Origin: Bacillota bacterium
GTDB lineage: Bacteria; Bacillota; Clostridia; Oscillospirales; Acutalibacteraceae
DNA: 13,732 bases
Direction of reading: 5' to 3'
Assembly (NCBI GenBank): GCA_023417635.1
Contig: JAEZFF010000072.1
Coordinates: 1-13,732, forward strand
This document shows positions 7,034 through 13,136 of this stretch, in pieces (within the stretch, counting starts at the first letter, position 1; each line of letters starts with the position of its first letter). Made by a program: the position numbers and the translations under genes. The notes under the pieces were generated by a model. The model searched no databases. It was given only the letters and a program-made list of their open reading frames with translations, and was not told the DNA's origin.

Positions 7034-7062
7034 ATTGTACCATTGTATGTCAGAGCAAGCAA
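7034..7062 (-). promoter_or_regulatory. sigma-A promoter of the TtcA-like gene
   Basis: On the minus strand TTGCTT (7057-7062), a 17-nt spacer and TACAAT (7034-7039). It lies between the arms of an inverted repeat, CCCGCCC (7013-7019) and GGGCGGG (7064-7070), and contains an inner CATAC/GTATG dyad. Whether these are operator arms is unknown. Confidence 0.68.
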
Positions 7063-7117
7063 CGGGCGGGCAAACACCGGATTGTTATGGTATAGAAGAA
7101 ATAATTTTAAAATTTGA

Positions 7118-7146
7118 GAGACAATTTAGTTGTAATATGGTAAAAT
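7118..7146 (+). promoter_or_regulatory. candidate promoter of the two-TM protein gene
   Basis: GAGACA (7118-7123), a 17-nt spacer and TAAAAT (7141-7146). If this is used, transcription starts near 7153, which rules out the upstream ATG at 7145 as the translation start. Confidence 0.4.
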
Positions 7147-7201
7147 GGGTTTTATAGGAATATATGGGCTTAAAATTGCATTAAGAAGGATGTGTGCGGG
7201 G

Positions 7202-8056
7202 ATGAACCGGTACTCAGCGTGTTTCAGGGAATTAACAAATACAGATAAATTTAAAATTATCGTTACCGGCGGTCAGCGGATTAAAAATGATTCCTCACTG
7301 AAAAGCCAAAGTATCAAGCAGGAAGCCATTCCAATGCAGGCAGCAACGAATCCAAGCCCGAATGCAGGCAAAAAGAAAGACAGCAGTCAACGAGAATTCG
7401 ACCTTTGCTGGATTCTTATTACCGTCTTAATCTGCTGCATTGTAAGCTTGTTAAGCCGCATTGCTTCCCCCGGAAACCTTCTCTACAAAGTGATTGACGT
7501 CATCTTTGCCGTTGTGGCGGTCGTGGGAATTTCGAAGCTTTTTCACATGGCTTCCAATATTCGTGCGAGCAGCAGCCGGCGCGTTCAGCCAAGCGGCAGT
7601 CAATGCCGATGCACTCAAGTAGTTGTCAGCACGGCTCCACGGCCAACCGAACCGCTTCCGGAGCAAAACGTACAGGCAGCAACGGATGACTTTAAGCCCG
7701 GAACAGCCGGCATGCGCCACGGATTTCTGATGATTGATGCTGTTACAAAAACGGTACACGCCTATAGCTACAAGAAGGATGAACAAAACAGCGAAAAAAT
7801 TGAAAAGCAGCCGGATGCAAGCGGCGTGCTAAAATATCTGATTGCATACCGGCACGAGAAAAGCGGCAAATGGAATGTAATCACCTGCGGAAGCAACAAC
7901 CGAAGGTATAACTATACTGTTAAGGACCTTGGAACCGGTGCATTTTCCATCCTAAAGGAAGGCAGGTATGATGTCTATGGAATAGCAAATGACGATATTC
8001 CGAACGCCAGGGACTCAATGGAGAACGTTCTGGCGGCTTTGGCAGGCGACCAGTAA
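7202..8056 (+). CDS. unrecognised protein with two transmembrane segments
   Basis: I do not recognise this family. From the ATG at 7202 it has 284 residues. The frame is open from ATG 7145, but the likely promoter overlaps that codon. AAGGA lies 11 nt ahead of 7202, and a third candidate, ATG 7334, has AGGAAG 8 nt ahead, so the start is uncertain. Visible parts are a polar N-terminus and a helical hairpin of two hydrophobic segments at about 68-86 (WILITVLICCIVSLLSRI) and 93-114 (VIDVIFAVVAVVGIS). A Ser/Pro-rich linker follows, then a soluble C-terminal domain of about 110 residues with GFLMIDAVTKTVHAYSYKKD, VLKYLIAYRHEKSGKWNVITCGSNN and YDVYGIANDDIPNARDSMENVLAALAG. Both ends are likely cytoplasmic. 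It is monocistronic, flanked by a divergent promoter and a terminator-like hairpin. Confidence 0.75.
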   Translation: MNRYSACFRELTNTDKFKIIVTGGQRIKNDSSLKSQSIKQEAIPMQAATNPSPNAGKKKDSSQREFDLCWILITVLICCIVSLLSRIASPGNLLYKVIDVIFAVVAVVGISKLFHMASNIRASSSRRVQPSGSQCRCTQVVVSTAPRPTEPLPEQNVQAATDDFKPGTAGMRHGFLMIDAVTKTVHAYSYKKDEQNSEKIEKQPDASGVLKYLIAYRHEKSGKWNVITCGSNNRRYNYTVKDLGTGAFSILKEGRYDVYGIANDDIPNARDSMENVLAALAGDQ

Positions 8057-8088
8057 GCGGGCTGAAATGATGCCACCCGCCGTTTTTT
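8057..8088 (+). terminator. weak terminator after the two-TM protein gene
   Basis: GCGGG (8057-8061) pairs with CCCGC (8076-8080) around a 14-nt loop, followed by CG and six T residues (8083-8088). The stem is short but the T-run is good. It separates the gene from the RNA promoter downstream. Confidence 0.6.
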
Positions 8089-8111
8089 CCGGCGATACGA
8101 TATTTTCAAAA

Positions 8112-8613
8112 CCGCATTCCAAGAGTTTTTCCTTGACTTCAAAACTGAACGCGGTATAATTTACCTGTAAGGCACAAAAAGTGCAATGCAGAAGCTAGGT
8201 GCGGGAACACCTGCCTCCTGCATACGGAGAGCACACTCCATACGCAACCGAATCATCGGCACATTGCGATTTCTATTATACCGCCTGTTCCATTATTTGT
8301 ACAGGGGGAAAATGGGAACCAGTCTGTACCTTTGCAGCGCTGTATATGGATGAAGAATCCGTATACAGTGCTTTTTTGTGCCTTGCGGCAGCCGGAACCC
8401 GGTGAAGCAGCATTTAGCTTACGCAACCGGCGGCGGCTGCCTTTTGTGAAAATATTGGTGAATGAAAAACAGCACAGTCGGTTACCCTTAACCCCAGTTG
8501 CTTTCCGGTAATTCGGCAATGCTGCTTTTCAATTTCTATCTGCATTTTGTATTATAAAAATTATTTGCGGCAAAATTAAAGCCGCAATTCGGCATTCCTG
8601 CTGAAATGTGGCT
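8112..8613 (+). repeat. direct paralogous repeat, copy A
   Basis: Homologous by eye to 12381-12890. Similarity starts at CCGCAT ahead of the promoter, runs through the promoter and RNA body, weakens after about 8530, and resumes in the terminal stem-loop. The copies have diverged by many substitutions and small indels, so this is not a recent duplication or an IS end. Confidence 0.9.
8133..8160 (+). promoter_or_regulatory. strong sigma-A promoter of RNA copy A
   Basis: TTGACT (8133-8138), a 16-nt spacer and perfect TATAAT (8155-8160). The whole element is identical in copy B at 12402-12429. It is the best promoter match in the window and has no convincing gene directly downstream. Confidence 0.88.
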
Positions 8614-8623
8614 CTTGCTTCTA
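8167..8623 (+). ncRNA. unidentified structured non-coding RNA, copy A (about 460 nt)
   Basis: The transcript runs from a strong promoter to a terminal stem-loop. A perfect 10-bp helix (8171-8180 with 8373-8382, GGCACAAAAA/TTTTTGTGCC) closes a 5' domain of five hairpins: 8186-8223 (inner AGGTG/CACCT), 8226-8239 (GGAG/CTCC), 8243-8268 (CGCAA-CCGA/TCGG-TTGCG), 8281-8308 (CCGCCTGT/ACAGGGGG) and 8337-8371 (15 bp, GAAGA loop). The 3' domain has GGCAGCCG/CGGCTGCC (8387-8394 with 8434-8441), an inner AAGC/GCTT hairpin with an AGCATTTA loop, and a block (8470-8500) nearly invariant between copies. The small reading frames inside are not preserved on the plus strand and lack ribosome binding sites. It does not look like 6S, tmRNA, SRP or RNase P RNA. 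The family is unknown to me; large RNAs such as ROOL or raiA should be tested. Confidence 0.82.
8576..8623 (+). terminator. terminal stem-loop of RNA copy A, probably bidirectional
   Basis: The stem AGCCGCAATTCGGCA/TGCTGAAATGTGGCT (8580-8594 with 8599-8613) has 15 pairs with one A-A mismatch and a TTCC loop, followed by CTTGCTTCT on the plus strand. On the minus strand the same stem is followed by TTAATTTT, so it can also end the receptor gene that converges from the right. Confidence 0.7.
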
Positions 8624-8731
8624 TCTCATTCGGTTCTATCCAGGATATTTCCTATGTCACACTCTGTCTAAACTGAAAGAAAATATGATGGAATACCTGC
8701 CAGAGTGCTTTACCCGGCAAAAATGAATGTT

Positions 8732-9592
8732 TTAGGTATCGCTTTCCATTAACTTGCCTGTTTCTTCTTTTATTTCCAAAACACCCGCGCTAACGCCCTG
8801 AATTGCCTGTACCTGTTTTTGGGTAATCGCCGTGTTGTCACGAATCTTTTCTGCAATTTTGGAAATAGAAGACTTCATTTCATCCAAGATTTGGTTTATA
8901 TTTTTCAAAGAATTGTTTGAATCCGTTGACAGCTTGCCAATTTCCTGTGCAACTACACCAAAGCCTGCGCCGTATTTTCCAGCCCTGGCAGCCTCTATGG
9001 AAGCATTCACCCCTAAGAGCATGGTTTCATCAGCAATTTGCTTTACTGTTTTCACGACCTGGTTTACATTCTTAATGGATTCTTCGGCATGATTCGTCAT
9101 ACCTTCAATTTTCTGTGAATGCTGAAGAACATCTTCACTTCCAGAAGAAATCTGCTGCATCGTGGTGGAAATCTCGCTTACTTTATTCACGACATTTTCG
9201 ATAATTTCCTGCTTGCGCTTGTCTGTACGGTATTTTTGATATTCTTCCCTCACGATGATGGTTGCAAGCTGCTGAAGCGGACGCATCTGAATTGGATCTC
9301 CGGTTAAGCCAATACAACCCAGTCTTTTTCCGGAATACATGACAACTCCATTGTACCCAGGCAAGGTTCCTTCCAAGTTCTGAGCTTCTTCCACACTGAT
9401 GGCAAGTTCGTTGATTTCCCCAGACATAATTCTCCTGGCGCCTTCATGAACCTGACCCAGACGCTGCGGCTGCATTGTTGCAATGATGACGCCACCCTGA
9501 CCCATAAAATTTACATTTTTATTGGTCACCTGATGCAGCATCTGCACAATCTTTTCAGCAATTTCTACGGGAAAATCATTTTTTTCGTCCAT
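8732..9592 (-). CDS. soluble chemoreceptor-like protein with sugar-diacid recognition domain
   Basis: 286 residues, ATG with AAGGAG 8 nt ahead. Residues about 8-118 match the putative sugar diacid recognition domain (Diacid_rec, as in CdaR): VNFMGQGGVIIATMQPQRLGQ, EGARRIM and KRLGCIGLTGDP. Residues about 121-286 are a methyl-accepting chemotaxis protein signalling coiled coil. Its hairpin tip is IADETMLLGVNASIEAARAG (186-205), then FGVVAQEIGKLS (211-222), corresponding to the CheA/CheW-binding tip. There is no transmembrane segment, HAMP domain or periplasmic domain, so it is a cytoplasmic receptor. Helical arms of about 65 residues each side are short for the family. Known soluble MCPs bias flagellar motility through CheA; no che genes are in view. 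The next genes are a hydrolase in the same direction and a CdaR regulator with the same sensor domain. A SigD-type promoter is proposed upstream. Confidence 0.9.
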   Translation of the reverse strand: MDEKNDFPVEIAEKIVQMLHQVTNKNVNFMGQGGVIIATMQPQRLGQVHEGARRIMSGEINELAISVEEAQNLEGTLPGYNGVVMYSGKRLGCIGLTGDPIQMRPLQQLATIIVREEYQKYRTDKRKQEIIENVVNKVSEISTTMQQISSGSEDVLQHSQKIEGMTNHAEESIKNVNQVVKTVKQIADETMLLGVNASIEAARAGKYGAGFGVVAQEIGKLSTDSNNSLKNINQILDEMKSSISKIAEKIRDNTAITQKQVQAIQGVSAGVLEIKEETGKLMESDT

Positions 9593-9627
9593 ACTTTTTT
9601 CTCCTTAGAACACAATTTTATTAGTAT

Positions 9628-9654
9628 TTATCTTCACGGGCGCATAAAATTTTA
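9628..9654 (-). promoter_or_regulatory. candidate SigD (sigma-28) promoter of the receptor gene
   Basis: On the minus strand TAAA (9651-9654), a 15-nt spacer and GAAGATAA (9628-9635), compared with the flagellar consensus TAAA-N15-GCCGATAT: the first box is perfect and five of eight positions match in the second. No good sigma-A promoter is seen in this spacer. The leader would be about 28 nt. Chemotaxis genes are typical SigD targets, which supports but does not prove it. Confidence 0.45.
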
Positions 9655-9695
9655 GACACCATGCAACCCTGGAGTAAATAAGTTACAGCACAGAT

Positions 9696-9735
9696 AACCC
9701 TTACCGACAAAACAGGATTTCTGCCGGTAAGGGTT
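9696..9735 (-). repeat. perfect inverted repeat between hydrolase and receptor genes
   Basis: AACCCTTACCG (9696-9706) and CGGTAAGGGTT (9725-9735), an 11-bp stem with an 18-nt loop. It has no T-run on either strand, so it is a poor intrinsic terminator. It may protect the hydrolase mRNA 3' end, attenuate readthrough into the receptor gene, or serve as a protein site. Confidence 0.6.
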
Positions 9736-9782
9736 CATGCACCATATGAGTAGGTATTGCCAGAGGTATGGAAGTCAGCAGT

Positions 9783-10589
9783 TTATTCTGCAAATTCCTT
9801 GACTAGCTTATTAAATTTAGCCGGGTCATCCCAAAACAGCATATGACCGCAGTCCTCGAAGAATTCCACTCTGCCGTTTTGAACCTTTTCGCCAACATAT
9901 GCGCTGCCCTGCCAAGGGAAAACGTTGCTCTTTCTTCCTACCAGAACTAAAGTCGGGATACTGATATATGGAAGGAAGTCCCTCCAGTCAAGATTGGTAT
10001 GATCCCGCATAATATCAATTTTAACTCTTGCCGGGCATTTCATGATTTCATCCGCTAAGAACTTAAGTTCCTCTTCTGATGGCGTATGGTTCAGCAGGCC
10101 CTTAACCGTTCCCTCAGCGCTGGCTCTTTCCGCATACGTCAAGTCCCCGCACAGCCTGATGAAAGCTTCTGAATCATAACAGCCGGTTTGTCCCCACTTC
10201 CAGTCTGGGCCAATGTACTGAGCAGGCGACTGATCAACGCATACCAGTTTTGAAACACGCTCGCTGCCAAACATTTCAAGATAGGACCACAGAATGGAAG
10301 CACCCATGGACCATCCGATTGCTGTTACATCCTTTAAGTCCAAATAGATGAGCAAATCCTGAATGTCCTTGGCGAATCTTGAAAGCCTGTAACCGTGGTC
10401 CGGCTTGTCCGATTCCCCATGGCCTCTTAAATCCATGGTAACAACCTTAAAGTGCTTTGAAAGTTCCCCTGTATTTTTGTCAAAGAATCTGCTGCTGCAA
10501 GCCCAGCCAGGTATGAACAGCAGCGGCTTCCCTTCCCCTTTTACGTCATAAAAGATGTTTACATTGTCGCTGGTTTTAAATGTACTCAT
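9783..10589 (-). CDS. alpha/beta hydrolase
   Basis: 268 residues. The start is the ATG at 10589-10587, which has AAAGGAG 7 nt ahead; the frame extends to 10661 but without such a site. It has the alpha/beta-hydrolase fold: oxyanion region FIPGWA (25-30), DLRGHGES (53-60), nucleophile elbow GWSMGAS with Ser94, and catalytic His249 in DCGHMLFWDDP. After the strand that normally carries the acid, the sequence is VLVGRKSNVFP with no Asp, so the acid may be Asp119 (CVDQSP, after strand 6) or elsewhere. Members include esterases, lactonases and C-C hydrolases; the substrate cannot be read. It lies upstream of and parallel to the diacid-sensing receptor gene and divergent from the CdaR-type gene, so its substrate or product may be the sensed acid (inference). 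Confidence 0.88.
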   Translation of the reverse strand: MSTFKTSDNVNIFYDVKGEGKPLLFIPGWACSSRFFDKNTGELSKHFKVVTMDLRGHGESDKPDHGYRLSRFAKDIQDLLIYLDLKDVTAIGWSMGASILWSYLEMFGSERVSKLVCVDQSPAQYIGPDWKWGQTGCYDSEAFIRLCGDLTYAERASAEGTVKGLLNHTPSEEELKFLADEIMKCPARVKIDIMRDHTNLDWRDFLPYISIPTLVLVGRKSNVFPWQGSAYVGEKVQNGRVEFFEDCGHMLFWDDPAKFNKLVKEFAE

Positions 10590-11117
10590 GTTTTTACTCC
10601 TTTTACTTCGATAATTTGTTCGAATGTTTTCGCGGCAGTAATTGAAATCACTGCGAATCATAAATACTGCAATGCAATGCCGAATTCATGAAAGAATGGA
10701 GGCTGAAGCGTTAACCCGGTATCATTCGACGCCATAATTGGAGTTGTTATAAGGCATTTTTGCCAATAAAGTTGAAGGAAAGCAATATCTTTAATATAAT
10801 GTTATCAAACTTACCTAGAGAATGCATTATATCAATCAGACAAAATACGGCACTGATTTTATACTGTCAGCACAATCAGCGCACTTTTTCTGCTTCGTTT
10901 TGTTCCTGAGCTCAAAATATTGGGTAAATACTACTCTGGCGACGCTAAATATGATAGAATAACTATATTGATTACAGAAAAGAAAATCCATGTCGGACCA
11001 ACTTGGAAGAGCCTTTTTCGAAGACAGAATCAGTTAAAAACAATAACACTATAGCTTTCATATTGGGCTTTAACCGCATTTCGAAAAGCCTATTTTTAAT
11101 TAGTTGAGGTAACAAGA
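10590..11117. other. divergent regulatory spacer between hydrolase and CdaR-type genes
   Basis: 528 bp without a convincing gene. On the minus strand TGATATAAT (10826-10834 complement) is an extended -10 that could serve the hydrolase with a long leader. Small palindromes include GGCATTTTTGCC (10753-10764). TTCGAA occurs three times, at 10619-10624, 11017-11022 and 11080-11085. The last two are in TTTTTCGAAGA and ATTTCGAAAAG contexts, which are partly complementary to each other and lie 33-100 bp ahead of the CdaR-type start. They may be operator boxes. I see no clear promoter pair for the CdaR-type gene. Confidence 0.4.
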
Positions 11118-12278
11118 ATGATTTTAAACCAACAATTTGCTCAGAAATTTGTGGACAGCATCATCAGCAACATCGGCTATAATGTGAATATTATGAACCA
11201 GAATGGAATTATTATAGCAAGCGGTTCAAAAGAAAGAATCGGAAGTTTCCACAAAGTTGCTTTGGAAGTAATAAAGCTTCAAAAAAGGATTGACGTAACG
11301 GACACACAGTGTGATGGAGTGAAAATCGGCATTAATATGCCGTTTTACTTTAATAGTAAAATGGCCGGTGTAATAGGCATCACCGGGAAACCGAGCATAC
11401 TGGAAAACATCGCTTCCATGGTGAAAATGATGGCAGAGATTATGCTGGAACAAGAGTATTTAAAAGAACGGGTTTATTTCAGCCAAAATCAAAATACTTT
11501 TTTTATTAATAAATTGCTCAGCGAAAACTCAGAAGACAGCTACTCCGAAATATACCGATGGAGCGGAAGATTAGGATATAGTATGGATTTGCCCCGATGT
11601 GTCTGCTTAATTACCGCAAAAATCCCTCGTGATACAAAAGATCCTTTTATGCGGAAAGAGAACATGAGCAACACGATTCTGTCAGAGATAAAGTCTTTGC
11701 AATCAACCGACCCGCAGGATATTTTTTCGGAAAGTGATATTGACAAAATTATAATTTTAAAAAGTTTAAAGTCTAAAAACGAATTCGCTTCTGAGAAATT
11801 AAGAAACTACCTGGAAGATATTATTGAATTAATCCATACAAAGCATGGCTTAGACCTCGTTGTAGGCGTAGGAAGCCCTTATACAGAGCCGATTAAAAAT
11901 CTTAAGACAAGCTACGCAGAAGCACAGGCCATGTTAGACCTTGCGGTAAAATCAAGTTGCAAAAACAAAGCAATTTTCGTCACGGACCATATACCGGAAT
12001 ATTTGTTCTACCAAATACCGCAGGACAGGCTTCAGCATTTTTTAGCACCGTACAGCGATCAGTTAAAAGAAAATGCAGAACTGAAAGAAACCGTACAGGG
12101 CCTTGTTGAGAATGACATGAATATTGTCAGCACCTCCAAGCAGCTGCATTTGCACAGAAATACCGTTGTTTTCAGGCTGGAAAAGCTAAAAGACATGTTC
12201 CATATCAATCCTTTGCACAACAGTGAAGACAGGGCCCTGCTGGAAATCATTGATTTATATTTAAGGTTCTACAGTTAA
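11118..12278 (+). CDS. CdaR/PucR-type regulator with sugar-diacid recognition domain
   Basis: 386 residues, ATG with GAGGTAAC upstream, the normal length for CdaR-family activators. Residues about 3-125 are the Diacid_rec domain (FAQKFVDSIISNIGYNVNIM, GIIIASGSKERIGSFH, KMAGVIGITGKP), clearly like that of the chemoreceptor at 8732-9592. Residues about 150-290 fit the GGDEF-like middle domain of CdaR proteins (GLDLVVGVGSPYTEPIKNLK, SYAEAQAMLDLA). Residues about 328-380 are the PucR-type C-terminal helix-turn-helix (NIVSTSKQLHLHRNTVVFRLEKL). E. coli CdaR activates glucarate, galactarate and glycerate use; here no diacid catabolic genes are in view. The likely targets are the divergent hydrolase and the receptor, though this is inference. 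It ends 124 nt before the promoter of RNA copy B. Confidence 0.92.
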   Translation: MILNQQFAQKFVDSIISNIGYNVNIMNQNGIIIASGSKERIGSFHKVALEVIKLQKRIDVTDTQCDGVKIGINMPFYFNSKMAGVIGITGKPSILENIASMVKMMAEIMLEQEYLKERVYFSQNQNTFFINKLLSENSEDSYSEIYRWSGRLGYSMDLPRCVCLITAKIPRDTKDPFMRKENMSNTILSEIKSLQSTDPQDIFSESDIDKIIILKSLKSKNEFASEKLRNYLEDIIELIHTKHGLDLVVGVGSPYTEPIKNLKTSYAEAQAMLDLAVKSSCKNKAIFVTDHIPEYLFYQIPQDRLQHFLAPYSDQLKENAELKETVQGLVENDMNIVSTSKQLHLHRNTVVFRLEKLKDMFHINPLHNSEDRALLEIIDLYLRFYS

Positions 12279-12380
12279 AATTACCCAGACACAAGTCGGG
12301 TGAAGAATATGGAAAGTCCTTTCGGCCTGCTTTTTCGGCTTTCTCAAATCATTCCCGCCGCCGCTAAGGTACTTTTTAAG

Positions 12381-12890
12381 CCGCATACCAAGAGTTTTCC
12401 CTTGACTTCAAAACTGAACGCGGTATAATTTACCTGTAAGGCACAAAAAGTGCAATGCAGAAGCAGGTGCTGGAACACCTGCCCCCTGCATACGGAGACA
12501 TACGCTCCATACGCAACCGAATCATCGGCACATTGCGGTTTCTATTATACCGCCTGTTTCATTATTTGTACAGGGGGGAAAATGGCAGCCGACATGGGTC
12601 TTTGCAACGCTGTATATGGATGAAGAATCCGTATACGGCGCTTTTTTGTGCCTTGCGGCAGCCGGAAAACGGTGAGGCAGCATTTGGCCTGTCCCACCTG
12701 CGGCTGTCCTTTGTGAAATTATTGGTGGATGAAAAGCAGCACAGTCGGTTACCCTTAACCCCAGTTGGATTTCGGTAATTCGGCAAGTGCTGTTTTTCAT
12801 TTCATATTCGCATTTTGTAGCGTGAGAGTAAAAATTGTTTTTAATAAAGTAAGGGCCACAATCCGGCATTTTTGCTGCGATTGTGGCTCT
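12381..12890 (+). repeat. direct paralogous repeat, copy B
   Basis: Partner of 8112-8613. The offset between copies drifts by only a few bases, so indels are few and short. They include loss of one T in the first hairpin, an extra G in the G-run near 12577, and net loss of 3 nt in the 3' domain. Confidence 0.9.
12402..12429 (+). promoter_or_regulatory. strong sigma-A promoter of RNA copy B
   Basis: TTGACT (12402-12407), a 16-nt spacer and TATAAT (12424-12429). Every base from the -35 to past the -10 is identical with copy A, including the spacer, which implies selection on promoter strength or a shared regulator. Confidence 0.88.
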
Positions 12891-12901
12891 TGCGTTTTAT
12901 T
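12436..12901 (+). ncRNA. unidentified structured non-coding RNA, copy B (about 465 nt)
   Basis: Paralogue of 8167-8623 with the same fold. The perfect 10-bp closing helix is at 12440-12449 with 12643-12652. Compared with copy A, hairpin 1 keeps AGGTG/CACCT while its loop changes CGGGAA to CTGGAA. Hairpin 2 keeps GGAG/CTCC while its loop grows by one. In the long hairpin (12607-12641) a G-U becomes G-C and a U-A becomes U-G. In the 3' domain AAGC/GCTT becomes AGGC/GCCT, a fully compensatory A-U to G-C change. The segment from about 12739 to 12769, with GGTTACCCTTAACC, is unchanged. The longest plus-strand frame here (12455-12778) has no counterpart in copy A because indels shift it, which argues against coding. 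It follows the CdaR-type gene and precedes the spacer to the tetracycline resistance gene. Confidence 0.82.
12852..12901 (+). terminator. terminal stem-loop of RNA copy B
   Basis: AGGGCCACAATC/GATTGTGGCTCT (12852-12863 with 12879-12890) is a 12-bp stem, with a further CGGCA/TGCTG inner pairing and one bulged C, then TGCGTTTTATT. Its base pairs differ from those in copy A but stay paired, for example G-U to A-U. Confidence 0.78.
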
Positions 12902-13136
12902 CCCACTCGCAAAATGAAACTTAATTCTAAACGCTTTTGTTTGGGAGATTTGATATCATTTGATTTTTCCTGATACCTATTATCCTTATCCTATGGGCTT
13001 GCCGAACTTTTGCTATCATTTGGCTATCAAGGAAATGGCTATCAACGGTAAAATTAGATTGGTTTCTCTGGTGGTTTACAACTACATTTTACCACGAAAG
13101 ACAGGGAAATGCAATAACCTTCCTCGCTGTGGTGTA
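12902..13136. other. AT-rich spacer between RNA copy B and the tetracycline resistance gene
   Basis: No convincing gene. It contains three GCTATCA units (13012-13018, 13023-13029, 13038-13044), two of them within a perfect TGGCTATCAA direct repeat 15 bp apart. It also has a GTGGT/ACCAC inverted repeat (about 13070-13094) without a T-run, 40-70 nt after the resistance gene's stop. A plus-strand open frame enters from here and continues opposite the resistance gene, but it has no ribosome binding site. This spacer may contain the junction between resident and acquired DNA. Confidence 0.45.

Noticed and set aside
8171..8382. 6S RNA (the ~210-nt domain closed by a 5'/3' helix)
   Set aside because: The interior is several separate hairpins, not one long duplex with a central bubble, and transcription appears to continue to about 8623.
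8199..8405. Plus-strand open frame in RNA copy A, and 12455-12778 in copy B, as small proteins
   Set aside because: The copies differ by indels that shift these frames. Neither has a ribosome binding site, and the conserved signal is base pairing rather than codons.
8253..8519. Minus-strand open frame in copy A, similar in translation to 12562-12786 in copy B
   Set aside because: The similarity follows from the nucleotide homology. There is a TTG start with no Shine-Dalgarno, promoter and terminator point the other way, and the frame breaks in copy B at the extra G near 12577.
10753..10764. Sigma-54 promoter at the TTGGCAAAAATGCC segment (minus strand)
   Set aside because: The GG and GC dinucleotides are too close together for the -24/-12 spacing; it is better read as a small palindrome.
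8112..12890. Composite transposon or att-site duplication flanked by direct repeats
   Set aside because: No transposase or integrase lies between or beside the repeats, the repeats are diverged, and each carries its own promoter and terminator; paralogous RNA genes fit better.
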